A DNA stretch of 64,000 nt from Micromonospora sp. MP36 (GTDB taxonomy: Bacteria > Actinomycetota > Actinomycetes > Mycobacteriales > Micromonosporaceae), in contig NZ_VSFA01000037.1 of the NCBI RefSeq assembly GCF_008119785.1, positions 1 to 64,000 on the forward strand, read 5' to 3'. Positions 8,814 to 17,121 of this stretch are shown piece by piece. The notes under the pieces are model-generated. The model saw only the letters and a list, made by a program, of their open reading frames with translations. It did no database searches and was not told the DNA's origin. The position numbers were made by a program, and so were the translations under genes. Each line of letters opens with the position of its first letter. The stretch's first letter is position 1.

Positions 8814-11120
8814 CTACTGCGAATTCGCCAGCTCACGAGCGATGTCGACCCGCGAATGGGCCCCGAGCTTCGCGAGGATGTGGGAGACGTGGGCTTCCAC
8901 GGTACGGCGGGACAGGAACAGTTGGGCAGCGATGTCCGGGTTGGACTGTCCTGCGGTGACGAGGTCGGCGATCTTCCGTTCCGTGGCGCTGAGGGATTCC
9001 CGGCCGGTGGTGGGCCGGCGGCGCGGTCCGCGGCGGCCGCGGCGGATGCGGTCGTAGGCGGGCGTCGGCGCGCATGATGTCCCAAACCGCGTCGAGCGAC
9101 GTGCAGCCCTCGACCGCCCGCGCGTACGCGGCCCGGGCGGCAAGCTGGTCGCCGCGTTCGGCGTACAGCACGGCGGCGTTCTCCAGTGCCTGCGCGCCGA
9201 ACAGGGGTAGCCGATGCGGTGGAAGGTGTCGGCGGCGGCGAGGATCCGCGCGGGGTCGGCCGCCAGCAGGCCCGCGCAGTACCCGGCCGCGGCGGTGGTG
9301 GCGGGAGACGCCTGCCCTGGGCGGCGGCGTTTGCCCGGGCCGCGGCGGTGGCGGTGCGGTCGCCGCAGGCCAGCGCGAGGCGGACCACCGTCGGCCAGCC
9401 ACATCGGCGTGTCCGGGGTCAGGTGCGGGAACTCGCGCTCGCCCTCGGGATCGAACACGGCCAACAGGCGAGCTAGCGCCTCGGCGGACCGGCCCTCGCG
9501 CTCGGCCGCGAACGCCCAGGCAACCAGCAGGAGGTCGCCGTACAGACGCAAGCCGTTCCCGGGGTTTGTCAGCTCCTCGACGCCGGAAAACTCCCGCTCG
9601 GCCGCCGGCAGGTCGTCGCGGTGAACCGCGATCAACTCCCGCACCCCGCGGCCGGCCAGCCGATACGTCATATCGGTCGGCAGGTCGGCGGCAGCCTGTA
9701 GCTCCGCCAGCGCCTCGTCCCACCGCCCTCGGTAGAAGCTGTAGTCTGCGATCTTCGCCCGCAGATGCCCCAGCCGGGGCGGAGTGCCGGCACGTTCGGC
9801 GAACACCATGGCCTGGCCGAAGGCGTCGTCGGCCTCGGCGGGCCGTCCCAGGTTGTCCAGGCCACCCGCGCAGTTGATCATCAACAGCAGCCGCAGGTCG
9901 GCGACCGGCGGCTCGTCCCCCAACACCGCCAACGCACGATCGATGAGCGCCACCTGCGCCGCCACGTCCCGCCGCTGGTTGTGCGCGATGAGGGCCAGGG
10001 TGTGCAGGGCGTATCCGACCGCCAGCCGGTCACCGGCCTGGTGCCCCTCGGCCTCGGCTCGGGCGGCGACCGCCCGAGCCTCGTCGAAACGCCCAACGCC
10101 GATGAGCGCAAGGGCGCGTAGGGCGTACAGGCGGGCGGTCCAGACCGCCGGAAGTCCCGGTCGCTCCAGCGTGTGCTCGGCGACCTCAACGGCCTGCTCG
10201 TACCGCCCCATGCGCATCAGCGCGTATCCAAGGGTCCAGGCCATCCGAGCGGCCACCACGGGATCGCGGCTGAAGGCCAGCACCGGACGGGCCAACTGCT
10301 CGACCTGCTCGTTGTCGCCAAGCTGCGACAGCGCAACCGTCAGATCGGCATCCAGCCGTTCCCGGCGCGGATCGTCGTCAAGTGCGCCGCGGACCCGGGT
10401 CAACAGGTCGACGGCCACCCGCGGCGCCCGGAAGGTCAACGCCGCGGCTTCCCGGGCCACCCAATCGATCATCCACTCGTCGGCCGTCACCGGTCCGACG
10501 AGCAACTGCTCGGCCACCCGCTCCACCGGCGCCCCCGCGCCGGCCAGCGCCCGAGCAACCTGCCGATGCAACGCCGCCCGCAGACTCACCGGCATCGCCT
10601 CGTACAGCGCCTGCCGGATCAGCCCGTGCCGGAACACCAGCCGATCCCCCGACGCCGCCAACACCCCGCCCGCCACCGCCTCATCCACCACGACCATCAA
10701 CTCGGTCGCCGGCTGCCCGGAGACCACTCCCAGGTCATCGACCGTGAACGCGGGGCCCAACACCGCCGCCAGCCCCAGCACCGACCGGGTCCGCTCCGCC
10801 AAGAACCCCAATCGTCGCCCGATCGCCTCCGGCAACGACCCCGGCCACTCCCCCGCACCCGTCAACTCCGCCACCCCCGCCACCACGGTGATCCGCGACT
10901 CCCGGACCAACGCATCGACCGCCTCGCGGGCATAAAGCGGAGTACCTCCCGCCTGCCCCGTCAGCTCACCCAACGCCCCGCTCGGCACCGCGCCCACCAA
11001 CTCGCCCACCACCTCGATCACCTGCGGTGCCGACAAAGCTCCCAGCGGCAGCACCGTCGCCCCCCCACTCCACGAGGTCCCGCCGCGTTGCGGCCACCTC
11101 CGGCCGGCGTGGCACCGGCC
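8814..11120 (-). pseudogene. LAL (LuxR-type) regulator, truncated and frameshifted
   Basis: Minus-strand remains of a large ATP-binding LuxR regulator. The C-terminal helix-turn-helix is intact (LSATERKIADLVTAGQSNPD then LSRRTVEAHVSHILAKLG), but the N-terminal Walker A/B ATPase is gone: recognisable sequence begins only at about 11120 (RRPEVAATRRDLVEWGG). Four changes of frame are visible in the C-terminal half: near 9395 (extra G before VVRLALACGDRTATAAAR), near 9320 (back, at ASPATTAAAGYCAGLL), near 9210 (lost base before LFGAQALENAAVLYAERGDQ) and near 9065 (back before the HTH). A fifth lies in a run of seven C at 11060-11066. A 746-residue open frame survives because the shifts compensate, but long stretches are out of frame. 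Not expected to work. Confidence 0.75.
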
Positions 11121-11134
11121 GGCATGCCGTGGGG

Positions 11135-11330
11135 CTGAGCACGCTGGACCGGTTCCGCGACGTGCTGATCGAGGTCTACTTTCGGAATGGGTCCGGGCCA
11201 GAGGCCGCCGAAATCTTGGGCGCTCCCGAGGAGCCCATCAAGTCCCGGACCTTCTACCCGCTACGCGCACTGGAAGCGGCATCGCTGGACCGGAGACTCA
11301 TTGGAAATGAGCCGGAGCAGCGCGTCACCC
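11135..11330 (+). pseudogene. ECF sigma factor region 4 remnant
   Basis: The plus strand reads LSTLDRFRDVLIEVYFRNGS then PEEPIKSRTFYPLRALEAAS, which matches region 4 of ECF sigma factors and is clearly related to the intact copy at 11918 (LTPEHRNVIIEIYYRERS, GTVKSRTYHALRYLRAA). Regions 1-3 are missing: the sequence upstream is the truncated LAL regulator on the other strand. A deletion joined two gene ends head to head near 11120-11135. Confidence 0.65.
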
Positions 11331-11343
11331 AGCACGGCGCCGT

Positions 11344-11553
11344 CTACTCGCCACCGGGCTGGCGCATGTCGTCCTCGGAGAGCAGGGCCAAGCCAGCAAC
11401 CACGTCCCGGAACCCGTCGTACTCCGCGCGGCATCGCCGGCATCGCGCGATATGAGCCTCCATCACCCGAACCTCGTCATCGGACAGAGCATCCAACGCG
11501 AAGACGCCGAGCGCCAGCTTGAACGGATCATCCGAGCGCTCGGGCTGGCTCAT
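11344..11553 (-). CDS. Short zinc-finger anti-sigma-like protein
   Basis: 69 residues. The sequence has the zf-HC2/ZAS signature HIARCRRCRAEY (His-x3-Cys-x2-Cys) after DPFKLALGVFALDALSDDEV, the typical start of an ECF anti-sigma factor. Usual anti-sigma factors continue for 130 or more residues with a membrane helix; here the frame ends right after the zinc finger. A GAGGAGG lies just before the ATG at 11553. It may be a genuine soluble mini anti-sigma or a truncated gene. It is divergent from the sigma factor at 11918, its most likely partner. Confidence 0.55.
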   Translation of the reverse strand: MSQPERSDDPFKLALGVFALDALSDDEVRVMEAHIARCRRCRAEYDGFRDVVAGLALLSEDDMRQPGGE

Positions 11554-11917
11554 TCGACCTCCTCCTGACCGTTGACGCGTGCTGACTTACCTCGCTCTGA
11601 TTACGCGCCGTAGGCGCGGACGGTTCAGCCCAAAGTGGTTTGCCGGTCGTCCGCTGACTGATCCACCATCGGCGGGCCCTCGGCGCCTGCCGGATGTCCA
11701 TGGACCAGCGAGCCCCGGGCCTTTCCGACGAGCACAACGATGGGCGCGCTCGCCCGCGAGATCGCGCGGTGTATCACCGGCAGGCCAGTGGACACCGCAC
11801 CGGCAACCCGGTGCGGTACGGGCACGGCCCCAAACATCCGTGAGCTACCCGATGTCTCTCAGTGCCAGACGACCGAACCTTGCCTTGAGAGCGGACCAGG
11901 TATGGAGGAGGGCAGCC
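11554..11917. other. Intergenic region between divergent anti-sigma-like and sigma genes
   Basis: About 360 bases without a supported gene. It should carry promoters for both flanking genes. The only clear signal is the ribosome-binding site GGAGGAGG at 11905-11912 for the sigma gene. I see no convincing ECF promoter pair or repeat. Confidence 0.4.
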
Positions 11918-12469
11918 ATGGCACTTGCGACCGGAACCGTCGCCGTCAGGGACCTAACCGCCGAGGAGCGGATGCAAGCCCTGTATGACGCCCATGCCAA
12001 ACCGGTCTATTCGTTCCTCCTGCGGCTCACCTTCGGCCAGCGCCAAGCGGCCGAGGACCTGCTGCAGGAAACGATGATGCGGGCTTGGCGCAAAATCGAG
12101 GTCTTGAACGCGGACATCGCAACGCTCCGCCCCTGGTTGCTCACCGTCGCCCGACGAGTGGCCATCGACGCCGGTCGGGCCAAGCAGGCCCGACCGGAGG
12201 AAGTCGGGCTGGTCGACATGACGGTGCTGCCATCCGGCGATGACGCCATCGAGCGAATGCTCGCCGTTCAGACCATCAAGAAGGCGATGGCTCGGCTGAC
12301 TCCAGAGCACCGAAACGTGATCATCGAAATCTACTATCGCGAGCGGTCGGCCGTCGAGGCAGCCGCGGTGCTCGGCATTCCGGAGGGGACGGTCAAGTCG
12401 CGCACCTACCACGCGCTCCGCTACTTGCGCGCTGCCATGGGCACCGCCGCGAAGCGTCGGCCCGCATAG
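11918..12469 (+). CDS. ECF RNA polymerase sigma factor
   Basis: 183 residues from ATG 11918, chosen because GGAGGAGG precedes it by six bases and the homology begins there (the open frame extends back to 11579 without family resemblance). Region 2 is ALYDAHAKPVYSFLLRLTFG then AAEDLLQETMMRAWRKIEVL; region 4 is LTPEHRNVIIEIYYRERSAV then GTVKSRTYHALRYLRAA. Its size and both regions are normal. A divergent zinc-finger protein may be its anti-sigma. The stop lies only 14 bases from the convergent TnpB stop, so the two transcripts will overlap. Confidence 0.85.
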   Translation: MALATGTVAVRDLTAEERMQALYDAHAKPVYSFLLRLTFGQRQAAEDLLQETMMRAWRKIEVLNADIATLRPWLLTVARRVAIDAGRAKQARPEEVGLVDMTVLPSGDDAIERMLAVQTIKKAMARLTPEHRNVIIEIYYRERSAVEAAAVLGIPEGTVKSRTYHALRYLRAAMGTAAKRRPA

Positions 12470-12483
12470 CGTCCCTGATCAGC

Positions 12484-14439
12484 TTAGTGATCCTGAGTCG
12501 GATTGAGTTTCCGGGATCGTTTCCCACCGTGGTGGGGACGCGTGGGCGTGGAAGTGGAATCCCGCGCCCAAGGCGGCTCCTCGTGGCTGTGGCCGGTGGT
12601 GGGTGTGCTGATCGTGTTCACGCCCTGGTGTCGGTGGGCTGCGCGGGGCAGCCTCCGGTCCGTTGGTGCGTGTCCCTCCGGACGCTTACCCGCTCGGTTG
12701 TGGGGCCGGGTGGGGGAGGGTGCCCTGCGTCGCCTGGGCGCGGGGCGTGGTGGCTTGTGCCGGGTGGGGCCGGTCTTCGACCGGTCCCCCCGACTGGTCG
12801 TGGTGATGACCGCGGAGGCTTCGAGTTTGTCGACCACGGCGCGGATGACCATGTGTCCGGTGGTCTTGTCGGTGACGGTCTTGGCCTGGTGGGTGAGGCC
12901 GCGGGCGGCGATGCGCCGCCAGGCGCCCTGGTCGCGGTCGCCTTGCCAGCGGCAGGACTGGTGGGGGCAGATGACCCATTTCCAGCCCGCCACCGTGGGC
13001 TTGTCGGGGGCCTTGCGATGCCGTAGCGGGGTCAGGCATTGCGGGCAGTGCTTGGAGGTGTTCCGGGCGGGGACGGTGACGACGGCGATACCGTGCTCGG
13101 CGGCGAGGTGCCGCATCCGGTCGACGATCTGCCCGCGCACCTGCTGGGACAGGCGGGTGTTGAGGGTGGCGCCCATGCCCCGTGCTTCCAACGATCGCAG
13201 GTCTTCGACGTAGATGACGGTCGCGCGGGAGGCGATGGCCTGGTCGACGGCCCAGCGGGCGGCGGCCCACGCGAGGGCGGTGTTCAGGTTTGTTCGGCGG
13301 TCGGAGAGGTGGCGGATCTCGTCGCGTAGGACTGCCTGTTTGCCGGCGAGGTGATGCTGCTCGTCACGGCCGGTGAGGCGTTGGTAGTGGTCGGCTTTGG
13401 CGTGCAGCCGCTCGGACAGCCGCCGGAGGCGGTGCTGTTTGGCGAGGATGCCGGCGGCTCGGAACTGGCCACCGGCCCCCAACTCGGTGATCCGCCCGCC
13501 CTCGTGCTGTCGCAGGGCTCCCGCGCAGAGGAGGGTGTTGAGGCCCCAGTCCACGCCGACCGCGACCGTGTGGCCGGTGCGCTGGGCCTTCGGCACGGCG
13601 TGCGTGTACGCGAGATCGGCGCGTACCTGTCTGCCGGTGAGGCGGAGGGTGGGCAGGTGTACCACCGCGCCTGCGGGGACCGTGGGCGGCAGGATGATCG
13701 GACAGGCCACCCACGTCCAATCCCGATACGATCGCGGATCCGGGCGGGTGGGCAACTGCAACCGCAGCAACACCCTCCTGGGGTCGGTGTCGCTGCGTTC
13801 GATGGTGGCCTGCTGCCGGTCACACGCGGCCAACAGCAGCATCCGCGCCACCCTTGGGACGCCTTCGAGTTCGAACACGTCCACCGGCAGCCGCCCATTG
13901 ACGGCAAGGAACTTCGCGGCCTGCTGGGTGCGGGACTTGATGACGCGAGATGGTAGATGCTCCCCGCCCGGAACCGCCTGGCGTATCTGCTCCCACTCGT
14001 GCGCGGTGCGTTGACGCGGATCGGCCGGCCACGTCGCCAGCACCCCGGCGGTCAATTCAGCACGCCACGACGCCGAGCGCAGCGCCCGCCCGGCCTGCTC
14101 CTGCGCCATCCGCACGACCCGGTCATTGACCTTCACACCCTCCGGTGTGGTGACGATCCAGCCCAAACGCCGCAACGCCATCCACGCGTTCGACGGAAGC
14201 TTCCGGCCGCCGGCGTCCACACCGGAGGCAAGCACCTCCACATCGCCCGCGTTCCAACGCTCCGCCAACAACCCAGAGACCATCCCCGCCACCAGATCGG
14301 CACACCAGCCGACACGCTGCGCCAGCACCGCCTGCGACAGGACCTCACCGCTCTCCTCGTCCACCCCTGATCGCAGCAAAGCGCGGGCGCAAGCGGTACG
14401 GGAGGCCTCACCCTCGGCCAGCGGCAGCTTCCCGCTCAC
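12484..14439 (-). CDS. tnpB: TnpB-family RNA-guided nuclease (IS605/IS607-type OrfB)
   Basis: 651 residues, clearly longer than the usual ~400-residue TnpB. RuvC residues are all present: Asp297 (AVGVDWGLNTLL), Glu412 (VIYVEDLRSLEARG) and Asp503 (GDRDQGAWRRIAARG). The zinc ribbon is HCPQC at 464-468 and CPHQSC at 491-496. The N-terminal 290 residues (wedge/REC part) are larger than in standard TnpB, and the last 100 residues are a basic low-complexity tail, which may be translated guide-RNA sequence because TnpB guide RNAs overlap the 3' end of the gene. No TnpA or serine recombinase is adjacent, so the element is non-autonomous. It ends 14 bases from a convergent sigma gene. No CRISPR array is present. 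Confidence 0.85.
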   Translation of the reverse strand: MSGKLPLAEGEASRTACARALLRSGVDEESGEVLSQAVLAQRVGWCADLVAGMVSGLLAERWNAGDVEVLASGVDAGGRKLPSNAWMALRRLGWIVTTPEGVKVNDRVVRMAQEQAGRALRSASWRAELTAGVLATWPADPRQRTAHEWEQIRQAVPGGEHLPSRVIKSRTQQAAKFLAVNGRLPVDVFELEGVPRVARMLLLAACDRQQATIERSDTDPRRVLLRLQLPTRPDPRSYRDWTWVACPIILPPTVPAGAVVHLPTLRLTGRQVRADLAYTHAVPKAQRTGHTVAVGVDWGLNTLLCAGALRQHEGGRITELGAGGQFRAAGILAKQHRLRRLSERLHAKADHYQRLTGRDEQHHLAGKQAVLRDEIRHLSDRRTNLNTALAWAAARWAVDQAIASRATVIYVEDLRSLEARGMGATLNTRLSQQVRGQIVDRMRHLAAEHGIAVVTVPARNTSKHCPQCLTPLRHRKAPDKPTVAGWKWVICPHQSCRWQGDRDQGAWRRIAARGLTHQAKTVTDKTTGHMVIRAVVDKLEASAVITTTSRGDRSKTGPTRHKPPRPAPRRRRAPSPTRPHNRAGKRPEGHAPTDRRLPRAAHRHQGVNTISTPTTGHSHEEPPWARDSTSTPTRPHHGGKRSRKLNPTQDH

Positions 14440-14573
14440 CGGCTCAACGCCGCGACAACGATCCAGGAGAACCCGAGATCACGACCGGCCCACATCACCG
14501 GAATCTCCCCCGAACCAGCCCGAAAGGCCAAACGCCACGGTCTACACGGTTAACCTATGATCACCGACGATTC

Positions 14574-14714
14574 CTAATCAAGTTGGTCAGCCTGAGGATT
14601 GGGCAGTTGTGCTGCGACGCTGTGTTGCCAGGGCCCACACAGCCGGCACAGCAGCCGCCCCTCCTGCTGGGGCTGCACGCCGTCAGGGATCTGCGGCACA
14701 GACAGCGACACCAC
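14574..14714 (-). CDS. Small CxxC protein downstream of the decarboxylase
   Basis: 46 residues (GTG 14714, or the next codon GTG 14711) reading VPQIPDGVQPQQEGRLLCRL then CGPWQHSVAAQLPNPQADQL. The start lies eight bases after the decarboxylase stop on the same strand, so it can be the last gene of that operon. It has a Cys-x2-Cys and balanced composition unlike a shadow frame. There is no strong ribosome-binding site; translational coupling would be needed. I do not recognise a family. Confidence 0.35.
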   Translation of the reverse strand: MVSLSVPQIPDGVQPQQEGRLLCRLCGPWQHSVAAQLPNPQADQLD

Positions 14715-14722
14715 GGGCCAGT

Positions 14723-15958
14723 TTAGGAGCCGCGGGCCCTAGCGTGCTGCCGGGGTAGGGTTTGCGGTGGTCGACGCTGCCGCGGCACCCACGCCCCGTC
14801 TCGTATCGCGGTGCGGATGTCGGTGATAAGAGCGTCGACCTGGCCGCGGGTCACCCCGGGCATGCAGATGGTGTGCGACCACTGCCCTTCGGTGGCCAGC
14901 AGCCATTTGCGGGTCACCGCCGCCGGGGGCGTGGCCAGCACGACGGTGAAGGCGCGCGAATGCCGCCAGGCGGGCCAGCCAATGCTGTCGAGCTGCTCGA
15001 CGGCGTACGCGGCCAGGCCCCGAGCCTGGGCGGTCCGGGCGCGGTGCCCCTCGCGGCCGTGCGCGGCTATGGCGTACCACAGCAGCGCGGCGGCCTGCCC
15101 ACACCGGGAACCGCTGACGGTGGTGTCGACGGTGGCGGTGTAGGCAATATGCTGACCCGGCCGGCGGATGCTGTCACGCATCAGCACCAACCCGCACGGG
15201 ATCGGGGCGCCGAAGAACTTGTGACCCGACACGGCGACGCTGTCCACGCCGCTGCCCTCACCGAGGGTGAGTGACCCGTCGAGTGCGAGAGGTATGCCGG
15301 CGAGGGCAGCGTCGACGTGCACGTGCCGCCGGTCCACGCCCACCGCGCGCAGCACGACGTCGATGCGGGCCGGGTCGTCAACGGCCTCGGTCATCGTCGT
15401 TCCCGCGGTGGCCACCACCACCGCCGGGCGGTGCCGGCGCCACCCGACGAGCGCGGCGAGGTGCTGATAGTCCATCTCGCCGCGCTCGTCAACGTCGACC
15501 AGTTCGTGTGGGGCGCCGATGATGTCGAGGATCTTTCCGATCGAGTAGTGCGCCGCCTGGGAGTAGTAGACGACCGCGTCTGGGTAGCAGCGGTGCGCGG
15601 CGTGCAGCGCGGCGAGGTTGCCCTCGGTGCCGCCAGCGGTGACATAGCCCCACCGGTCATTGGCCGGCAGGGCCATCAGGTCCGCGCACCAGTCGACCAC
15701 CGCCCGCTCCAGCGCCTTGGTGTGCGCGGTTCCGCCGGGATCGGACTTCGGGTCGCCGACGTTGTTGAACAGCCGTCCGAACAGCGGCAGGACCGGGGTG
15801 TAGTCGAGGTCGACCGCTCCGGGGAATCCGATGGCGGTGGGCTGCCCGGCGGCGGCCTGGTCGAGCAGCGCCTGGACTACCGTACCCGGGTCGGGGTTGA
15901 CGGCGTGCAGATCGAGATCGGCGTCCGTCAGGACGGTGGGTTGCTCAGGTGCGCTCAT
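14723..15958 (-). CDS. PLP-dependent group II decarboxylase, histidine/serine decarboxylase-like
   Basis: 411 residues from ATG 15958, whose ATGA overlaps the stop of the gene before it. The PLP-enzyme signatures are WGYVTAGGTEGNLAALHAAH, AVVYYSQAAHYSIGKILDII, VHVDAALAGIPLAL (cofactor aspartate) and the Schiff-base lysine in VAVSGHKFFGAPIPCGLVLM. The GGTEGN and SGHKF motifs are those of the histidine/serine decarboxylase branch rather than aromatic decarboxylases. It would turn an amino acid into its amine in the cytoplasm; the co-encoded APC permease could exchange substrate and amine. Exact substrate is not certain. Confidence 0.8.
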   Translation of the reverse strand: MSAPEQPTVLTDADLDLHAVNPDPGTVVQALLDQAAAGQPTAIGFPGAVDLDYTPVLPLFGRLFNNVGDPKSDPGGTAHTKALERAVVDWCADLMALPANDRWGYVTAGGTEGNLAALHAAHRCYPDAVVYYSQAAHYSIGKILDIIGAPHELVDVDERGEMDYQHLAALVGWRRHRPAVVVATAGTTMTEAVDDPARIDVVLRAVGVDRRHVHVDAALAGIPLALDGSLTLGEGSGVDSVAVSGHKFFGAPIPCGLVLMRDSIRRPGQHIAYTATVDTTVSGSRCGQAAALLWYAIAAHGREGHRARTAQARGLAAYAVEQLDSIGWPAWRHSRAFTVVLATPPAAVTRKWLLATEGQWSHTICMPGVTRGQVDALITDIRTAIRDGAWVPRQRRPPQTLPRQHARARGS

Positions 15959-17109
15959 GCCGGCCGCCCGGCGAGCAGGTGGCCGGTGAGGGTGCGGTGC
16001 AGCACGCCGAGCTGCACCCACGCCGCGCGCAGCGTCTGGTCGCCCTGCTGGGTGAGGTCGGCGTGAGGGTTGTACGGCCACCGGCGGCCGGCGTCGAGAC
16101 TGCGGTTGCTGGTGATGCCGTCATCGCCGAGGCGCCGGTGCGGGTTGCGGACCATGCGCAGCGCGGTGCCGTCGATCAGCAGAACCAGACCCTGGCCGGA
16201 CAGGTCGAACACCGTCCTGGGACGCGGCGTGTCCAGGGGTTGGTTACGCACCGAGTGGGCGATCGTATGCCACGGCCCCTCATCGCTGTCCAGGGTGGTC
16301 ACGCCCGCGCCCACGTAGGCGGCGTCGCGGGGCATGTCCAGGTCCCCGCCGTTGACCATCGACCCCTCCGGTCCGCGGGGATCCCACCGCCGCCCCTGCT
16401 TGTTGGCGCGGGCGACGTTACCGGCGGCGGTGCGGGCCAGATCGTGCAGCACCCGGGGCAGGTCGTCGGACTCCGGACCGGCCAGGAACAGCCGGGTAGC
16501 GATCAGCAGCCGGTAGTGGTGGGGCATTTGCTGGTCCGGGGTGGTGTAGAACAACACCACGCCGTGCGGGCCGAGCGCGTTGCGCTTGCCGATCCGGTCG
16601 AACGCCTCATGACAGTGCTTGGCGTTCACACCGCGCAACCGGGACGCGACCTGCAACCGCAGATCCACCCAGAAGCGGTCCTCCGGGCCGGGTTCGTGGG
16701 GCTCGCCCGCAGCGGGCGGAGCCTGCGGGACAACCGGTGGCGGACGATGCGACGATTCATCCGAACGCGGCGGCCGCTCGGCCCCACGCCGCTGCCACTG
16801 CGGTGGGACCTGCTGCGGGCCTCGCTCGTAGCCCGGCGGCCCGGTCCAACGCGGGCCGGGCGTGTCGACTTCAGGGACACCGTCGTATCCCGCCTGACCA
16901 GGCCAACCCGGACCTGTCTGGCCAGGCGGGGGGCCGGGGTCGTCGCTCGGGGCGCCGGTCCAGCTCGGGCGGGCCGCGGCCGTCGGCGGCGCGTCGGCCG
17001 CGTACCAGACCGGCGGGCCGGCCGGCGGCTGCTCGGCCGCCGGCCACCCACACTCGTCCACATCCAGCTGGTGCCGCTCAGGTGGCGGCGTCATCGGGTA
17101 GGTCATCAT
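15955..17109 (-). CDS. Hypothetical protein with Pro-rich N-terminus in decarboxylase operon
   Basis: 384 residues, not recognised. Residues 1-140 are proline/glycine-rich and probably disordered. Residues 145-380 look globular: RFWVDLRLQVASRLRGVNAK, HCHEAFDRIGKRNALGPHGV then VLFYTTPDQQMPHHYRLLIA, and DLSGQGLVLLIDGTALRMVR. No membrane helix or signal peptide is seen. It starts 12 bases after the permease stop and its TGA overlaps the decarboxylase ATG, so it is tightly coupled to both. A role in handling the decarboxylase product or controlling the operon is possible but unsupported. Confidence 0.7.
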   Translation of the reverse strand: MMTYPMTPPPERHQLDVDECGWPAAEQPPAGPPVWYAADAPPTAAARPSWTGAPSDDPGPPPGQTGPGWPGQAGYDGVPEVDTPGPRWTGPPGYERGPQQVPPQWQRRGAERPPRSDESSHRPPPVVPQAPPAAGEPHEPGPEDRFWVDLRLQVASRLRGVNAKHCHEAFDRIGKRNALGPHGVVLFYTTPDQQMPHHYRLLIATRLFLAGPESDDLPRVLHDLARTAAGNVARANKQGRRWDPRGPEGSMVNGGDLDMPRDAAYVGAGVTTLDSDEGPWHTIAHSVRNQPLDTPRPRTVFDLSGQGLVLLIDGTALRMVRNPHRRLGDDGITSNRSLDAGRRWPYNPHADLTQQGDQTLRAAWVQLGVLHRTLTGHLLAGRPA

Positions 17110-17121
17110 CTGGCCCCGGCC

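Noticed and set aside
12484..14573. CRISPR array or Cas12 locus around the TnpB-like gene
   Set aside because: No spaced direct repeats are present on either side, and no cas1 or cas2 gene is seen. TnpB is the simpler reading.
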